Shown: positions 27,650-41,011, numbered from the stretch's first letter. The stretch: 64,000 nucleotides of DNA from Pseudomonas reactans (GCF_013385825.1 NZ_JACAPG010000008.1:186001-250000), one strand, 5' to 3'. Program-made: numbers and translations. Notes: generated from the sequence alone by a model not told the origin.

Positions 27650-28902
27650 ACGTCAGGCGCGGCCTGGGGCTCGTCCCGGGTCACGCGCTTGACCAGCTTG
27701 CCGATGCTCAACCCCTGCAACAGGATCGACGACAGTACCACGATGTAGGTGATGCTCAGCAGCAGGTCGCGCTCCGGGCCCAGTGGCAGGGCCAACGCCA
27801 GTGCCACCGAGACGCCGCCACGCAAACCGCCCCAAGTCAGGATGCGGATGGTGCCGCGTGGCACGGTGCGCCAACGCCGTAGCAGCAGAATTGCCGGAGC
27901 CACCGTCAGCAAGCGCGACAGCAGGATTGCCACGGCCAGCAGGCTGGCGGCGAATACATGCAGCCAATTGAACGGCAGCAGCAGCAGTTCCATGCCGATC
28001 AGCGCGAACAGCAGCGCATTGAGCATGTCGTCGAGCAACTCCCAAAAGCCATCGAGGTAGCGACGGGTCATGTCATTCATCGCCAGCTTGCGGCCCAGGT
28101 TGCCGATGATCAGACCGGCGACCACCATCGCAATCGGCGCAGAGACATGCAGTTCGGTGGCCATCGCCGAGCCGCCGATCACCAGGGCGAGGGTCAGCAT
28201 TACTTCGATCTGGTGCTGCTCGATGCTCTTGATCATCAGGTAGACCAGGTAGCCGATCAGTCCGCCGAATACCACGCCGCCGATGGCTTCATGGGCGAAT
28301 AGCATGGCCGTGGCGCCGACGGTCGGTGTTTCACCCAATTGAGCGATGCCCAGCAACACGGTGAAGACCACCACGGCGGTGCCATCGTTGAACAGCGACT
28401 CACCAACGATGGTGGTTTTCAGCGGTTTCGAGGCGTTGGCTGTACGCAGCACACCCAACACCGCGATCGGGTCGGTAGGCGAGATCAGTGCGCCGAAGAG
28501 CAGGCAGTAAAGGAAGCTCACATGCCAGCCGAACAGGGCGAAGATGTAGTACGCCAGGCTGCCGATCACTACGGTTGCGATCAGTACGCCGAAGGTTGCC
28601 AGCAGGCCTATGGGCCAGCGGTAGCTGCGCAGGTCGTTCAGGTTCACGTGCAGGGCGCCGGCGAACAGCAGGAACGACAGCATCCAGTTCATCAGCAAGT
28701 CGCCGAAGTCGATCTGGCCGATCAATTGCTGGATGCGCTCTTCCAGGCCTGGGTAACCGAGAACGCTCAACCCTTGCAGGATCAGCGAAAACACCAGGGC
28801 CGTGACCATCACACCGATGGTGGGTGGCAGGCCGATAAAGCGGAAGTTCACATAAGTGAGCAGGGTGGTGAGGCAAATAAAGGCGGCGACAAGTTCAAGC
28901 AT
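27643..28902 (-). CDS. CPA1-family Na+/H+ antiporter, NhaP-like
   Basis: A 419-residue, about 12-span exchanger. SPTDPIAVLGVL and ESLFNDGTAVVVFTVLLG are the CPA1 signatures; the Asn-Asp of FNDG is the ion-binding pair. No long cytoplasmic C-terminal domain. It presumably extrudes Na+ or K+ for protons at the inner membrane. The start at 28902 is the first ATG with suitable upstream sequence. Confidence 0.92.
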   Translation of the reverse strand: MLELVAAFICLTTLLTYVNFRFIGLPPTIGVMVTALVFSLILQGLSVLGYPGLEERIQQLIGQIDFGDLLMNWMLSFLLFAGALHVNLNDLRSYRWPIGLLATFGVLIATVVIGSLAYYIFALFGWHVSFLYCLLFGALISPTDPIAVLGVLRTANASKPLKTTIVGESLFNDGTAVVVFTVLLGIAQLGETPTVGATAMLFAHEAIGGVVFGGLIGYLVYLMIKSIEQHQIEVMLTLALVIGGSAMATELHVSAPIAMVVAGLIIGNLGRKLAMNDMTRRYLDGFWELLDDMLNALLFALIGMELLLLPFNWLHVFAASLLAVAILLSRLLTVAPAILLLRRWRTVPRGTIRILTWGGLRGGVSVALALALPLGPERDLLLSITYIVVLSSILLQGLSIGKLVKRVTRDEPQAAPDVH

Positions 28903-29095
28903 CCGGGGTCCTTGGAAGTTGGGTGGCAGTGCATTGTTGGGGGGATGGACCGCGCCAGCGGTGCGATGTTGCAGGGCATTGGATAAAACGCCATAGAACC
29001 TTTGGGCGAGCCAGGGCTCATAGCGGGTGAGTGCGGTTTGGTATTTTTAGTGCTAAAACTCTAATCGCTGTTTAAAACTACAAAAGGAATGTGTG

Positions 29096-29482
29096 ATGAC
29101 GGTCGCTTTCTGGTGTGTGTTGATCGCAATTTTTCTACCTTACCTGTGCACAGGTGTGGCCAAGTTCAGCGGTGGCAAGTTCGGTCCACGGCAGAACCAC
29201 GACCCTCGCGCTTTCCTGGACACCCTTGAAGGGTTTGCCAAGCGTGCCCACAGTGCCCAGCTCAACAGTTTTGAAGTCACGCCGGCCTTCGCGGCGGCAG
29301 TGATCATCGCGCACCTGGCGGGTACGGCCGAATTGGTGACCATCAATGTACTGGCTGTGCTGTTTATCACCAGCCGCCTGCTGTACATCATCTGCTACCT
29401 GGCAGACTGGGCGATGCTGCGTTCGCTGGTGTGGTTCGTGGGGATGGCGTTGATTGCGAGTTTCTTCTTTGTCTCGATGTAG
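29096..29482 (+). CDS. MAPEG family membrane protein
   Basis: A 128-residue protein with four hydrophobic spans, FGPRQNHDPRAFL and AHSAQLNSFE, which match the MAPEG (membrane-associated eicosanoid and glutathione metabolism) family; bacterial roles are mostly unknown. ATG 29096 follows AAAGGAAT; a GTG one codon earlier is possible. The stop codon TAG (29480-29482) is part of the first arm of a REP element. Confidence 0.88.
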   Translation: MTVAFWCVLIAIFLPYLCTGVAKFSGGKFGPRQNHDPRAFLDTLEGFAKRAHSAQLNSFEVTPAFAAAVIIAHLAGTAELVTINVLAVLFITSRLLYIICYLADWAMLRSLVWFVGMALIASFFFVSM

Positions 29483-29578
29483 GAGCGAGCTTGCTCGCGA
29501 AAAACGTCAACGATAACGCAGCGCTCTCTGGCAGCCCGTGTTGTCTATTCGGTCTTCGCGAGCAAGCTCGCTCCTACA
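29478..29578. repeat. REP pair, GTAGGAGCGAGC family, providing MAPEG stop
   Basis: Inverted TGTAGGAGCGAGCTTGCTCGCG arms around about 55 bp. This family has a different stem (GCGAGC-TT-GCTCGC) from the GCCGGC type. The left arm contains the TAG stop of the MAPEG gene. Confidence 0.94.
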
Positions 29579-29596
29579 GTGGGGTTTCAGCGAAGG

Positions 29597-30781
29597 TCAG
29601 TTCCCCGCAGGTGCATCCGGCACCTGGGGCAACGCTGCACCCTTTGGCCACAACATCCAGATCTGCCCCTGCTGCTTCATATTCCCGGCCAGTTCACCCG
29701 CCGCATCGCCGGTGCCCCAGAACAAATCTGCACGCACTTCACCGGTGATTGCGCCACCGGTGTCCTGTGCAGCGACGGGGCGTGCGATTGGCGATCCGTC
29801 GGGCTTGGTGGTCGACAGCCATAACAGGCTGCCCAGCGGAATCACCTTGCGATCCACCGCTACGCTGTAGCCGGCGGTCAATGGCACGTTCAAGGAGCCA
29901 CGCGGGCCTTCGTTGCTGTCGGGGCGCGCGCTGAAGAACACATAGCTCGGGTTGCTCGCCAGCAGTTCCGGAATGCGTTGCGGGTGCGCCTTGGCCCAGG
30001 CGCTGATGGCGCCCATGGTCACGTCTTCTTTCTTCAACTCGCCTTGTTCAACCAGCCAGCGGCCGATCGGGCGGTAGGGGTAGCCGTTCTGGTCGCCATA
30101 ACCGACACGCAGTTGGCGCCCGCCGGCCAGTTGGATGCGGCCCGAGCCCTGGATTTGCAAGAATTGCAGGTCCATCGGGTCCGTCAGCCAGGCAATCGGT
30201 TTGGCCGTGGAACCCTGACCGTTGATGGCGCTGGCATCGTCGTAAGGCTTGAGTACACGACCTTCCAGGCGACCGCGCAGGCGCTTGCCCTTGAGTTCGG
30301 GGTAGATACTTTCCAGGTTAACGATGATCAGGTCGTCCGGCACGCCGTATACCGGCACGTTGGCTTTGGCGGTTTTAGTCAGGCTGCCGGGGTAGACCGG
30401 TTCGTAGTAGCCGGTGATCAAGCCGTTGGGCGTGTTGTCGGCAGAGCGCAGGCCGAACACATCCAGCCGCTCCTTGAGGAAGCCCCGCACCGCCGCAGCA
30501 TTAGCGGGCACGGTCGCAGCGGCTGCGCACGTCGCACCCCAGATCGGGTCCGCCTTGAGGCGTTGGCAGGCGCTGCGCCAGGATTCAAATCCCGCCAGCA
30601 AGTCGCTGTCGGACACCGCCGGCAAGGCTTCCCACGGCGCGTTGACATAAGTGGCGACGGCGTGAGGCTTGGGTGTTTCATCTTTGGCTGTTTCTTTTCC
30701 CGCGTCGCAGCCGGCCAGCAGTGCGATCATCGGCAGAGCCCACGCCAGGCGCCGGCTCCAGGGTTTCAAGGTGACATTCAT
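29597..30781 (-). CDS. mltA: Membrane-bound lytic murein transglycosylase A MltA
   Basis: A 394-residue lipoprotein with lipobox LLAGC near residue 23. MltA domain motifs include TGYYEPVYPGS, QIQGSGRIQL, and the 3D domain with AAQDTGGAITG near the C-terminus, where the catalytic Asp lies. It cleaves glycan strands of peptidoglycan at the outer membrane to 1,6-anhydro-muropeptides. The start at 30781 has AGGAAG upstream. It converges on the MAPEG gene across a REP pair. Confidence 0.94.
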   Translation of the reverse strand: MNVTLKPWSRRLAWALPMIALLAGCDAGKETAKDETPKPHAVATYVNAPWEALPAVSDSDLLAGFESWRSACQRLKADPIWGATCAAAATVPANAAAVRGFLKERLDVFGLRSADNTPNGLITGYYEPVYPGSLTKTAKANVPVYGVPDDLIIVNLESIYPELKGKRLRGRLEGRVLKPYDDASAINGQGSTAKPIAWLTDPMDLQFLQIQGSGRIQLAGGRQLRVGYGDQNGYPYRPIGRWLVEQGELKKEDVTMGAISAWAKAHPQRIPELLASNPSYVFFSARPDSNEGPRGSLNVPLTAGYSVAVDRKVIPLGSLLWLSTTKPDGSPIARPVAAQDTGGAITGEVRADLFWGTGDAAGELAGNMKQQGQIWMLWPKGAALPQVPDAPAGN

Positions 30782-30910
30782 ACAAATACTTCCTGAAGCG
30801 GTTGCCCGCGTCGCAACGCTGCTGGGCAACCCTTATTATTAATAGGGCTATTGGTCTTTGCGGGCGGGGCGAGGATACTGGCCGCCGTTTCCCGTGACCT
30901 CGAAGCAACC

Positions 30911-31360
30911 ATGACTTTTAAAAGACTGACTGTTGTATTGCTGGCCTGCCTGACACTGTCCGCCTGTGGCGGCGTAGACCCGAATTCGCCGCTGGGCCAG
31001 CGCAAGGCGATCTTCAAACAGATGCTCAAGACAGGCGAAGACCTGGGCGGCATGCTGCGCGGGCGCATCCCGTTCGACGGCGCTAAATTTGCCGAAGGCG
31101 CGGTCAAGTTGGACGCGTTGTCCCATGAGCCGTGGAAACATTTTCCGAGCGTACGCGAAGAAGATCACACCAGTGCCAAGGATGATGTCTGGCAGAAGCA
31201 GGCGCAATTCCAGCACCTGGCCCGCGACCTTGAAGCGGCCACCGGTGAATTGGTGACCATCAGCCAAGTGCAGCCTTACAAGGCCAGCAACCTGGGGCCG
31301 GCGGTGCAGAAAGTCGAAGATGCCTGCAGCGCCTGCCATAAGCTGTTCCGGGACCACTGA
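30911..31360 (+). CDS. Cytochrome c-prime family lipoprotein
   Basis: A 149-residue protein with a lipobox (LTLSACGG, Cys near residue 18) and a C-terminal CSACHKLFRDH, the CxxCH haem c motif of cytochrome c'. The body is a four-helix bundle with FKQMLKTGEDLGGML. Most cytochromes c' are soluble and bind NO; this one seems anchored to a membrane by lipid. Divergent from mltA. Confidence 0.87.
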   Translation: MTFKRLTVVLLACLTLSACGGVDPNSPLGQRKAIFKQMLKTGEDLGGMLRGRIPFDGAKFAEGAVKLDALSHEPWKHFPSVREEDHTSAKDDVWQKQAQFQHLARDLEAATGELVTISQVQPYKASNLGPAVQKVEDACSACHKLFRDH

Positions 31361-31366
31361 CCGGTT

Positions 31367-31762
31367 TTACTGATCGAGTTCTTCCACCGCGTCCTGCAGT
31401 TCTTTGCGGGACTCGGCGAGTTTGTCCTTACGTTTGTTGATCTTGTCTGCGTCGCCTTTTTTCATGGCCTTGTCGAGGTCGGCCTGACGGCGGCTGACTT
31501 CATGCTTGGCATCCAGCACCTTGTTTTCGCGCTCCTTCTTCAAGGACGCGTCGGTGCAGTTGGCGGTGACTTCGCTCAGGGCTTTTTCCAGGCCGGCTTG
31601 CTGGGCGCTGTTGCCGTGGGCCTTGGCCTGTTCGATCTGGGCGCTGATGGCTTGGCGCTTGGCGGCGCAGCCGGTGAGCTGAGGCGCCTCTTCGGCGGCC
31701 AGCACGGGGGTCGCCATGAAGCTTGCCAAGGTCAACAGGGCAAAGGGTGCTAGAAATTTCAT
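31367..31762 (-). CDS. DUF1090 periplasmic protein (YqjC-like)
   Basis: A 131-residue secreted protein: signal peptide of about 25 residues ending AEEA, then a Cys-containing helical part (LTGCAAKRQAI, VTANC) and a charged coiled-coil tail rich in Lys, Asp and Glu. Matches the DUF1090/YqjC pattern; no biochemical function known. The stop lies 6 bp from the end of the convergent cytochrome c' gene. Confidence 0.8.
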   Translation of the reverse strand: MKFLAPFALLTLASFMATPVLAAEEAPQLTGCAAKRQAISAQIEQAKAHGNSAQQAGLEKALSEVTANCTDASLKKERENKVLDAKHEVSRRQADLDKAMKKGDADKINKRKDKLAESRKELQDAVEELDQ

Positions 31763-31801
31763 GTGGGGCTCCAAGGTCGTAATCTGATGGTCGGCTCGGG
31801 T

Positions 31802-33496
<1,695 letters not shown>

Positions 33497-33517
33497 CTAA
33501 ATGATCCACTCAGGCAC

Positions 33518-33546
33518 AAAAAAGCCCCGACGTTGCGGGGCTTTTT
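33518..33546. terminator. Bidirectional terminator between ligB and small periplasmic gene
   Basis: AAAAAA, then GCCCCG-N6-CGGGGC, then TTTTT. On the minus strand it ends the 33562-33912 gene before ligB begins. Confidence 0.88.
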
Positions 33547-33561
33547 ACTGGGTGTTTCTAT

Positions 33562-33912
33562 TTACTTGAACAGACCACCCAGGGCCTTCACGGCGTCTGG
33601 CTTATCGGCCTTGGCCTCCTGTGTTTGCTGCTTGGCGTCGGCTTTGGCCTGGGCTTCAGAAAGTTTGTCACAACCTTTGTTGATCTGGTCCTGCGCGGCT
33701 TTGAAGGCCTTCACTTTCAGGGTGTCTTTCTGGGCTTCGGCGACATCGATCTTGGCTTGCAGGTCGTTGGCTTGTTTCTGGCAATCGCCGGAGTTGCCGC
33801 CACCCAGTTGGGCGCTCAGGGCGCCACTCAGTGCGCTCAGGTCGGCGGCATTGACCGGCAGGGCGAACAGGCTGAGCAGCAGGGCGGCAGGGGCGAGCGT
33901 GGAAATGCGCAT
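33562..33912 (-). CDS. Small periplasmic protein of unknown function
   Basis: A 116-residue protein with a clear signal peptide (APAALLLSLFALPVNA) and a mature chain with two Cys (GDCQKQA and NKGCDKL) around an amphipathic, Ala/Lys/Gln-rich helix; it resembles the DUF1090 protein at 31367 in style. Start chosen at 33912 (MRISTLAP). Not recognised. It has its own terminator downstream. Confidence 0.72.
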   Translation of the reverse strand: MRISTLAPAALLLSLFALPVNAADLSALSGALSAQLGGGNSGDCQKQANDLQAKIDVAEAQKDTLKVKAFKAAQDQINKGCDKLSEAQAKADAKQQTQEAKADKPDAVKALGGLFK

Positions 33913-34072
33913 GAAAAACCTCAATGTTCGATTGCCTGCACGCTGATGAATCCCGGGCTGGCGCAGGGCAATATCCAAATAAGGTGAAGGGCCCGAGAGG
34001 GCGCGGATTCTAAGGGGCCATCATTGGGCCTGCAAGCTTTGGATCCAAAAAGCGTGAAGGTCGTCGCGCAAT

Positions 34073-34104
34073 AAAAAAGCCCCGCCGGAATAACCCGGCG
34101 GGGC
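34073..34104 (-). terminator. Rho-independent terminator of metK
   Basis: Minus strand: GCCCCGCCGG stem with its perfect complement around a 6-base loop, followed by TTTTTTAT. It lies 20 bp after the metK stop. Confidence 0.92.
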
Positions 34105-34123
34105 TCTTGTGCATCGAGAGCGA

Positions 34124-35314
<1,191 letters not shown>

Positions 35315-35333
35315 CTCGATGTTTTCCTGATAT

Positions 35334-36329
35334 TTACCGATGGTGAGTGTCGCCAGCCGGCCGCTGAAAATGGCGGACCTGAATCTGGAAACCATTACGT
35401 AAACCTACATAGAGGCTTTCCCCGGGAACAAGTCCCGCAGCGGTGGCCCAACGGGCCAGATCATCCTGTTCAAAACCCAACCAGAGATCACCGCAGGCCT
35501 CCCTGGCCCAATTCTGGTTGTGGCTGCATAAATCCGTAACCAGCAGGCTACCGCCGGGGTGCAGCAGCCCGGCCATTTGCTTGAGGGCGTCAGCGGGGGC
35601 GGCGAAATGGTGCAAGACCATGTTCAACACCACGCAGTCGGCCTTGATCGTTGTGTTGTTCAGTGCGTCGGCCAACTGCAAGCTGACATTGCCCAGCGAC
35701 TCGCGCTCACAGAGCTGGCGTGCCAGTTCGAGCATCGCCGGGCTGTTGTCCAGTGCGGTGACTTGCTGGAAGCGCCGTGCCAGCTCTGGCAGGAAGCCGC
35801 CGTCGCCAGGGCCGACTTCCAGTGCCGTGGCGTCATCACTGAAGCTCAATTTGTCGAGCAGCGCCAATACGCTGTCGCGGTATTGGGCAAGGCCAGCAAT
35901 CAGGTCTTGCTGGGCACGAAATTTCTCGGCAACCCGTGCGAAAAAATCCTGACTGGCGGCGGCGCGTTGCCCATGCACCTGGCCGATGCGCGACTGTACG
36001 TCGCCTGGCAGGCTCAGGTTATCCACTTCTTCAAGCAGGGCTGCGTGCAGCTTGCCACCCAGCAGCTCGGTATGGGGCAGGGCGCGGCGGTAGAAAATCG
36101 CATTGCCTTCGCGGCGGGTGGCCACCAGGTCGGCCTGGGCCAGCACCTTCAAGTGATGGCTCATGCCGGATTGGCCAATGGCAAAGATCTGCGCCAGTTC
36201 CAGTACGCCGAAGGAATCGTTGGCCAGTGCGCGCAACACGTTTAGACGCAACGGATCGCCAGCGGCCTTGCACAAGGCTGCCAGTTCATCGCCGTCGTCG
36301 GGGCGCAGTGAGGGCATGGGTAGATTCAT
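35334..36329 (-). CDS. ArsR-family regulator fused to SAM methyltransferase (SahR-like)
   Basis: A 331-residue fusion. Residues about 15-95 form an ArsR winged helix ([25 protein letters not shown]) without the Cys cluster of metal sensors. Residues about 160-290 form a class-I methyltransferase with motif [15 protein letters not shown] and ALDNSPAML. Such fusions next to metK have been described as SahR, an SAH-responsive repressor of methyl-cycle genes; I assign it by architecture and operon with metK. A perfect 22-bp palindrome lies 42 bp upstream of its start. Confidence 0.82.
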   Translation of the reverse strand: MNLPMPSLRPDDGDELAALCKAAGDPLRLNVLRALANDSFGVLELAQIFAIGQSGMSHHLKVLAQADLVATRREGNAIFYRRALPHTELLGGKLHAALLEEVDNLSLPGDVQSRIGQVHGQRAAASQDFFARVAEKFRAQQDLIAGLAQYRDSVLALLDKLSFSDDATALEVGPGDGGFLPELARRFQQVTALDNSPAMLELARQLCERESLGNVSLQLADALNNTTIKADCVVLNMVLHHFAAPADALKQMAGLLHPGGSLLVTDLCSHNQNWAREACGDLWLGFEQDDLARWATAAGLVPGESLYVGLRNGFQIQVRHFQRPAGDTHHR

Positions 36330-36371
36330 AAGGCCAGCAGTCTAGTGACGGGTCGAGTGCATCGCAAGGCC

Positions 36372-36393
36372 AATATCAAAAAGTTTTGATATT
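36372..36393. promoter_or_regulatory. Palindromic operator of the ArsR-methyltransferase/metK operon
   Basis: Perfect 10-bp arms AATATCAAAA and TTTTGATATT separated by AG. Located 42 bp upstream of the ArsR-methyltransferase ATG in the divergent gap with tkt. ArsR proteins bind such AT-rich dyads, so autoregulation of the regulator-metK operon is likely. Confidence 0.72.
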
Positions 36394-36407
36394 GATCGAT
36401 AAGTGGC

Positions 36408-36450
36408 GGTTATAAGCCGCCGCTATAACCTTTAGACGAACCGGCTAAAG
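36408..36450. promoter_or_regulatory. Further dyads in the metK-operon/tkt divergent region
   Basis: GGTTATA-N9-TATAACC at 36408-36430 and CTTTAG-N9-CTAAAG at 36430-36450. Both sit beside the main palindrome in the 259-bp gap, which has no ORF. Possible regulator sites or promoter elements for tkt. Confidence 0.35.
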
Positions 36451-36588
36451 CTTTCTGCAAGGGATTGATGCCCAAAGCACAGGAAAAACACCCCCAAGTG
36501 ACTATCTGTCATTGCCCACAGGCGGTGGCTGAGGGAAAATGCCGGTCCTTTTTTCCGTTTCTTTTAAGCAACCCCCAGGAGATCAGCG

Positions 36589-38586
36589 ATGCCCAGCCGT
36601 CGTGAGCGTGCCAACGCCATTCGTGCCCTCAGCATGGATGCCGTGCAAAAAGCCAACAGCGGCCATCCCGGTGCCCCGATGGGCATGGCGGATATCGCCG
36701 AGGTGCTTTGGCGTGACTACCTGAAACACAACCCGAGCAACCCGTCGTTCGCCGACCGTGACCGCTTCGTGCTGTCCAACGGCCACGGTTCGATGCTGAT
36801 CTACTCGCTGCTGCACCTGACCGGCTACGACGTCACCATCGACGACCTGAAAAGCTTCCGTCAACTGCACAGCCGCACCCCGGGCCACCCGGAATTCGGC
36901 TACACCCCAGGCGTCGAGACCACCACCGGTCCCCTGGGCCAAGGCCTGGCCAACGCCGTTGGCTTCGCGCTGGCTGAGAAAGTCCTGGGCGCGCAGTTCA
37001 ACCGCCCTGGCCACGACATCGTCGATCACCACACCTATGTGTTCCTGGGTGATGGCTGCATGATGGAAGGTATTTCCCACGAAGTCGCTTCCCTGGCCGG
37101 CACCCTGGGCCTGGGCAAGCTGATCGCCTTCTACGATGACAACGGCATCTCCATCGACGGCGAAGTCGAAGGCTGGTTCACCGATGACACCCCTAAGCGT
37201 TTCGAAGCCTACAACTGGCAGGTGATCCGCAACGTCGACGGCCACGATCCGGAAGAGATCAAGACCGCCATCGACACCGCCCGCAAGAGCGCGCAGCCGA
37301 CCCTGATCTGCTGCAAGACCACCATCGGTTTCGGCTCGCCGAACAAGCAGGGCAAAGAAGACTGCCACGGCGCCCCACTGGGTGACGCGGAAATCGCCTT
37401 GACCCGTGAAGCCCTGAAGTGGAACCACGGCCCGTTCGAAATCCCGGCCGACATCTACGCCGAATGGGATGCCAAGGAAAAAGGCCTGGCCACCGAAGCC
37501 GAGTGGGACCAGCGTTTCGCTGCCTACTCCGCCGAATTCCCTGAGCTGGCCAATGAGCTGGTCCGTCGCCTCGCCGGTGACCTGCCTGCCGACTTCTCGG
37601 AAAAAGCCTCGGCCTACATCGCCGAAGTCGCGGCCAAGGGCGAGACCATCGCCAGCCGTAAAGCCAGTCAGAACACCCTGAACGCCTTTGGCCCATTGCT
37701 GCCGGAGATCCTCGGCGGTTCGGCTGACCTGGCCGGTTCCAACCTGACCCTGTGGAAAGGCTGCAAAGGCGTGTCGGCGGAAGACGCCAGCGGCAACTAC
37801 ATGTACTACGGCGTACGTGAGTTCGGCATGAGCGCGATCATGAACGGCGTATCCCTGCACGGCGGCCTGGTGCCTTACGGCGCGACCTTCCTGATGTTCA
37901 TGGAATACGCCCGCAACGCCGTACGCATGGCTGCGCTGATGAAGAAGCGCGTGATCCACGTCTACACCCACGACTCCATCGGCCTGGGTGAAGACGGCCC
38001 GACGCACCAGCCGGTCGAGCAACTGACCAGCCTGCGTACCACGCCGAACCTGGATTGCTGGCGCCCAGCCGATGCGGTGGAATCTGCCGTGGCCTGGAAG
38101 CACGCCATCGAGCGCAAGGACGGCCCTTCGGCGCTGATCTTCTCGCGTCAGAACCTGCAGCACCAAGTGCGTACCGACGCGCAGATCGCCGACATCAGCC
38201 GTGGCGGCTACGTGCTCAAGGACTGCATCGGCGAGCCGGAGCTGATCCTGATCTCCACCGGTTCCGAAGTGGGCCTGACCGTTCAAGCCTATGACAAGCT
38301 GACTGCCCAAGGCCGCAACGTACGTGTTGTGTCCATGCCGTGCACCAGCGTGTTCGAAGCCCAGGACGCCGGCTACAAGCAATCGGTGCTGCCGTTGCAG
38401 GTCAGCGCGCGTATCGCCATCGAAGCGGCTCACGCCGACTACTGGTACAAGTACGTGGGCCTGGAAGGCCGCGTGATTGGCATGACCACCTACGGTGAGT
38501 CGGCGCCGGCGCCAGCGTTGTTCGAAGAGTTCGGTTTCACCCTGGAAAACATCCTGGGTCAGGCTGAAGAGCTGCTGGAAGACTAA
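36589..38586 (+). CDS. tktA: Transketolase TktA
   Basis: A 665-residue thiamine-diphosphate enzyme of the pentose phosphate pathway. [17 protein letters not shown] at the N-terminus, [12 protein letters not shown] plus [10 protein letters not shown] (ThDP/Mg site), and [19 protein letters not shown] are signature stretches. ATG 36589 follows AGGAG at 8 bp. It heads the tkt-epd-pgk-fba sugar-phosphate cluster usual in Pseudomonas. Confidence 0.97.
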   Translation: MPSRRERANAIRALSMDAVQKANSGHPGAPMGMADIAEVLWRDYLKHNPSNPSFADRDRFVLSNGHGSMLIYSLLHLTGYDVTIDDLKSFRQLHSRTPGHPEFGYTPGVETTTGPLGQGLANAVGFALAEKVLGAQFNRPGHDIVDHHTYVFLGDGCMMEGISHEVASLAGTLGLGKLIAFYDDNGISIDGEVEGWFTDDTPKRFEAYNWQVIRNVDGHDPEEIKTAIDTARKSAQPTLICCKTTIGFGSPNKQGKEDCHGAPLGDAEIALTREALKWNHGPFEIPADIYAEWDAKEKGLATEAEWDQRFAAYSAEFPELANELVRRLAGDLPADFSEKASAYIAEVAAKGETIASRKASQNTLNAFGPLLPEILGGSADLAGSNLTLWKGCKGVSAEDASGNYMYYGVREFGMSAIMNGVSLHGGLVPYGATFLMFMEYARNAVRMAALMKKRVIHVYTHDSIGLGEDGPTHQPVEQLTSLRTTPNLDCWRPADAVESAVAWKHAIERKDGPSALIFSRQNLQHQVRTDAQIADISRGGYVLKDCIGEPELILISTGSEVGLTVQAYDKLTAQGRNVRVVSMPCTSVFEAQDAGYKQSVLPLQVSARIAIEAAHADYWYKYVGLEGRVIGMTTYGESAPAPALFEEFGFTLENILGQAEELLED

Positions 38587-38623
38587 AGCGCGAACGCGGT
38601 GGTCAACTGGCCGCCGCACCCCT

Positions 38624-38713
38624 TGTAGGAGCTGGCTTGCCAGCGATGGCGTCCGTCCAGTCAACATCCATGTTGAAGCTGATGGCCTCATCGCTGGCAA
38701 GCCAGCTCCTACA
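38624..38713. repeat. REP pair between tkt and epd
   Basis: Inverted TGTAGGAGCTGGCTTGCCAGCGATGGCG arms; the stem is GCTGGC-TT-GCCAGC with compensating changes in both arms. Located in a tandem intergenic gap. Confidence 0.94.
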
Positions 38714-38745
38714 ATGGTTTGTGTCGCCCATAATGCGAGAACCCC

Positions 38746-39801
38746 ATGCCTCAACCGCGTCCCTACAAAGTTGCACTCAACGGCTACGGCCGCATTGGTC
38801 GTTGCGTCTTGCGTGCTCTGTTCGAGCGAGGGGCGGCGGCCGGGTTTGAAATTGTTGCTATCAATGATCTGGCCGACATGGCCAGCATCGAATACCTGAC
38901 ACGCTTTGACTCCACCCACGGCCGCTTCCCTGGCGAAGTGCGGGTCGAAGGCGATTGTCTGCACATTAATGGCAACTGCGTGCAGGTCCTGCGCAGTGCC
39001 ACCCCCGAAGGCATCGACTGGAAGACACTGGGCGTCGACCTGGTGCTGGAGTGTTCCGGTGTCTATCACACCCGTGCCGATGGCCAGCGTTTCCTCGACG
39101 CCGGCGCGCCGCGTGTGCTGTTTTCCCAGCCGATGGCCAGCGAGGCGGATGTCGACGCCACCATCGTCTACGGCATCAACCAGGATTGCCTGACCGGCGA
39201 TGAGCTGCTGGTGTCCAACGCTTCTTGCACCACCAACTGCAGCGTGCCGCTCTTGCGCCTGCTGGATCAGGCGATTGGCCTGGACTACGTGTCGATCACC
39301 ACGATCCACTCGGCGATGAATGACCAGCCGGTGATCGACGCCTACCACCACGAAGACCTGCGCCGTACCCGCTCGGCGTTCCAGTCAGTGATTCCGGTGT
39401 CCACCGGCCTGGCGCGCGGCATCGAGCGACTGCTGCCGGAACTTGCCGGGCGAATCCAGGCCAAAGCCGTACGGGTGCCGACGGTGAACGTGTCTTGCCT
39501 GGACATCACCATGCAGACCGTCAGCGACACCGATGCGATGGAGGTCAACCGGATCCTGCGCGACGCCGCCACCAGCGGCCCGCTCAAAGGCTTGCTGGCC
39601 TACACCGAGTTGCCCCACGCCAGTTGTGATTTCAACCATGACCCGCATTCGGCGATTGTCGATGCCAGCCAGACCCGCGTTTCCGGCCCACGGCTGGTGA
39701 ATATCCTGGCCTGGTTCGACAACGAATGGGGCTTTGCCAACCGAATGCTGGATGTTGCGGAACATTATCTGCACATCGCCTCTAAACAACCTCAACAGTA
39801 A
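38746..39801 (+). CDS. epd: Erythrose-4-phosphate dehydrogenase Epd
   Basis: A 351-residue GAPDH-family enzyme. [14 protein letters not shown] is the NAD-binding site and [14 protein letters not shown] contains the catalytic Cys. Placement before pgk and fba and the Epd-type sequence favour D-erythrose-4-phosphate oxidation (toward pyridoxal phosphate) over glycolytic GAPDH, though GAPDH activity cannot be excluded. Confidence 0.9.
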   Translation: MPQPRPYKVALNGYGRIGRCVLRALFERGAAAGFEIVAINDLADMASIEYLTRFDSTHGRFPGEVRVEGDCLHINGNCVQVLRSATPEGIDWKTLGVDLVLECSGVYHTRADGQRFLDAGAPRVLFSQPMASEADVDATIVYGINQDCLTGDELLVSNASCTTNCSVPLLRLLDQAIGLDYVSITTIHSAMNDQPVIDAYHHEDLRRTRSAFQSVIPVSTGLARGIERLLPELAGRIQAKAVRVPTVNVSCLDITMQTVSDTDAMEVNRILRDAATSGPLKGLLAYTELPHASCDFNHDPHSAIVDASQTRVSGPRLVNILAWFDNEWGFANRMLDVAEHYLHIASKQPQQ

Positions 39802-39818
39802 TTCAGGAACTGCGACCC

Positions 39819-40982
39819 ATGACCGTGTTGAAGATGACCGACCTCGATCTGCAAGGTAAGCGCGTACTGATCCGCGAAGACCTCAACGTCCCAGTCAAGG
39901 ACGGTGTTGTCACTAGCGATGCGCGAATCCTGGCCTCGCTGCCGACCATCAAGCTGGCCCTGGAAAAAGGCGCGGCCGTGATGGTCTGCTCCCACCTGGG
40001 TCGTCCGACCGAGGGTGAGTTCTCCGCCGAAAACAGCCTCAAGCCTGTCGCCGATTACCTCAGCAAGGCTCTGGGCCGCGACGTGCCGCTGGTGGCTGAC
40101 TACCTGGGCGGCGTTGACGTTAAAGCCGGCGACATCGTGCTGTTCGAAAACGTACGCTTCAACAAGGGCGAGAAAAAGAACAGCGACGAACTGGCCCAGC
40201 AATATGCAGCGCTGTGCGACGTGTTCGTGATGGATGCGTTCGGCACCGCTCACCGTGCTGAGGGTTCGACCCACGGCGTGGCCAAGTTCGCCAAGGTTGC
40301 CGCCGCTGGCCCGCTGCTGGCTGCTGAGCTGGACGCACTGGGCAAGGCGCTGGGTGCTCCGGCTCAGCCAATGGCTGCCATCGTGGCCGGCTCCAAGGTG
40401 TCCACCAAACTGGACGTGCTCAACAGCCTGAGCCAGATCTGCAACCAGTTGATCGTCGGTGGCGGCATCGCCAACACCTTCCTGGCCGCAGCCGGTCACC
40501 CGGTGGGCAAGTCCCTGTACGAGCCGGACCTGCTCGACACGGCCCGTGCCATCGCCGCCAAAGTCAGCGTGCCATTGCCGGTCGACGTCGTGGTCGCCAA
40601 GGAATTTGCCGAAAGCGCCGAAGCCACCGTCAAGCTGATCGCTGATGTGGCCGCCGACGACATGATCCTGGACATCGGCCCACAAACCGCAGCCAACTTC
40701 GCCGAACTGCTGAAAGCCTCGCAGACCATCCTGTGGAACGGTCCAGTGGGTGTGTTCGAATTCGACCAGTTCGGTAACGGCACCAAAGTGCTGGCCAAGG
40801 CCATCGCAGAAAGCTCGGCCTTCTCCATCGCCGGCGGCGGCGACACCCTGGCGGCCATCGATAAATATGGCGTTGCTGACCAAATCTCCTACATTTCTAC
40901 CGGTGGCGGCGCATTCCTCGAATTCGTCGAAGGCAAAGTGCTGCCGGCCGTGGAAGTGTTGGAAACCCGAGCCAAAGGCTGA
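39819..40982 (+). CDS. pgk: Phosphoglycerate kinase Pgk
   Basis: A 387-residue two-domain kinase. [15 protein letters not shown] is the family N-terminal signature, HLGRPTEGE and FDQFGNGTK lie in the substrate site, and GGGDTLAAI near the C-terminus binds nucleotide. It follows epd by 17 bp, likely in one transcript. Confidence 0.97.
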   Translation: MTVLKMTDLDLQGKRVLIREDLNVPVKDGVVTSDARILASLPTIKLALEKGAAVMVCSHLGRPTEGEFSAENSLKPVADYLSKALGRDVPLVADYLGGVDVKAGDIVLFENVRFNKGEKKNSDELAQQYAALCDVFVMDAFGTAHRAEGSTHGVAKFAKVAAAGPLLAAELDALGKALGAPAQPMAAIVAGSKVSTKLDVLNSLSQICNQLIVGGGIANTFLAAAGHPVGKSLYEPDLLDTARAIAAKVSVPLPVDVVVAKEFAESAEATVKLIADVAADDMILDIGPQTAANFAELLKASQTILWNGPVGVFEFDQFGNGTKVLAKAIAESSAFSIAGGGDTLAAIDKYGVADQISYISTGGGAFLEFVEGKVLPAVEVLETRAKG

Positions 40983-41011
40983 GGCTCGTGATCCGGAAAA
41001 GGAGTGTTCCC

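Noticed and set aside
30575..30600. ATTCAAATCCCG resembling a tRNA T-arm
   Set aside because: No cloverleaf around it; it is inside the mltA coding sequence.
36386..36399. TTGAT-ATTG-ATCGA as an ANR/FNR site
   Set aside because: One mismatch from the consensus half-site and it overlaps the much stronger perfect palindrome, so the match is probably incidental.
36583..39351. 922-codon open frame antisense to tkt and epd, crossing a REP element
   Set aside because: It mirrors GC-rich codon usage of real genes on the other strand, has low-complexity His/Gly/Val/Gln-rich sequence and no family resemblance.
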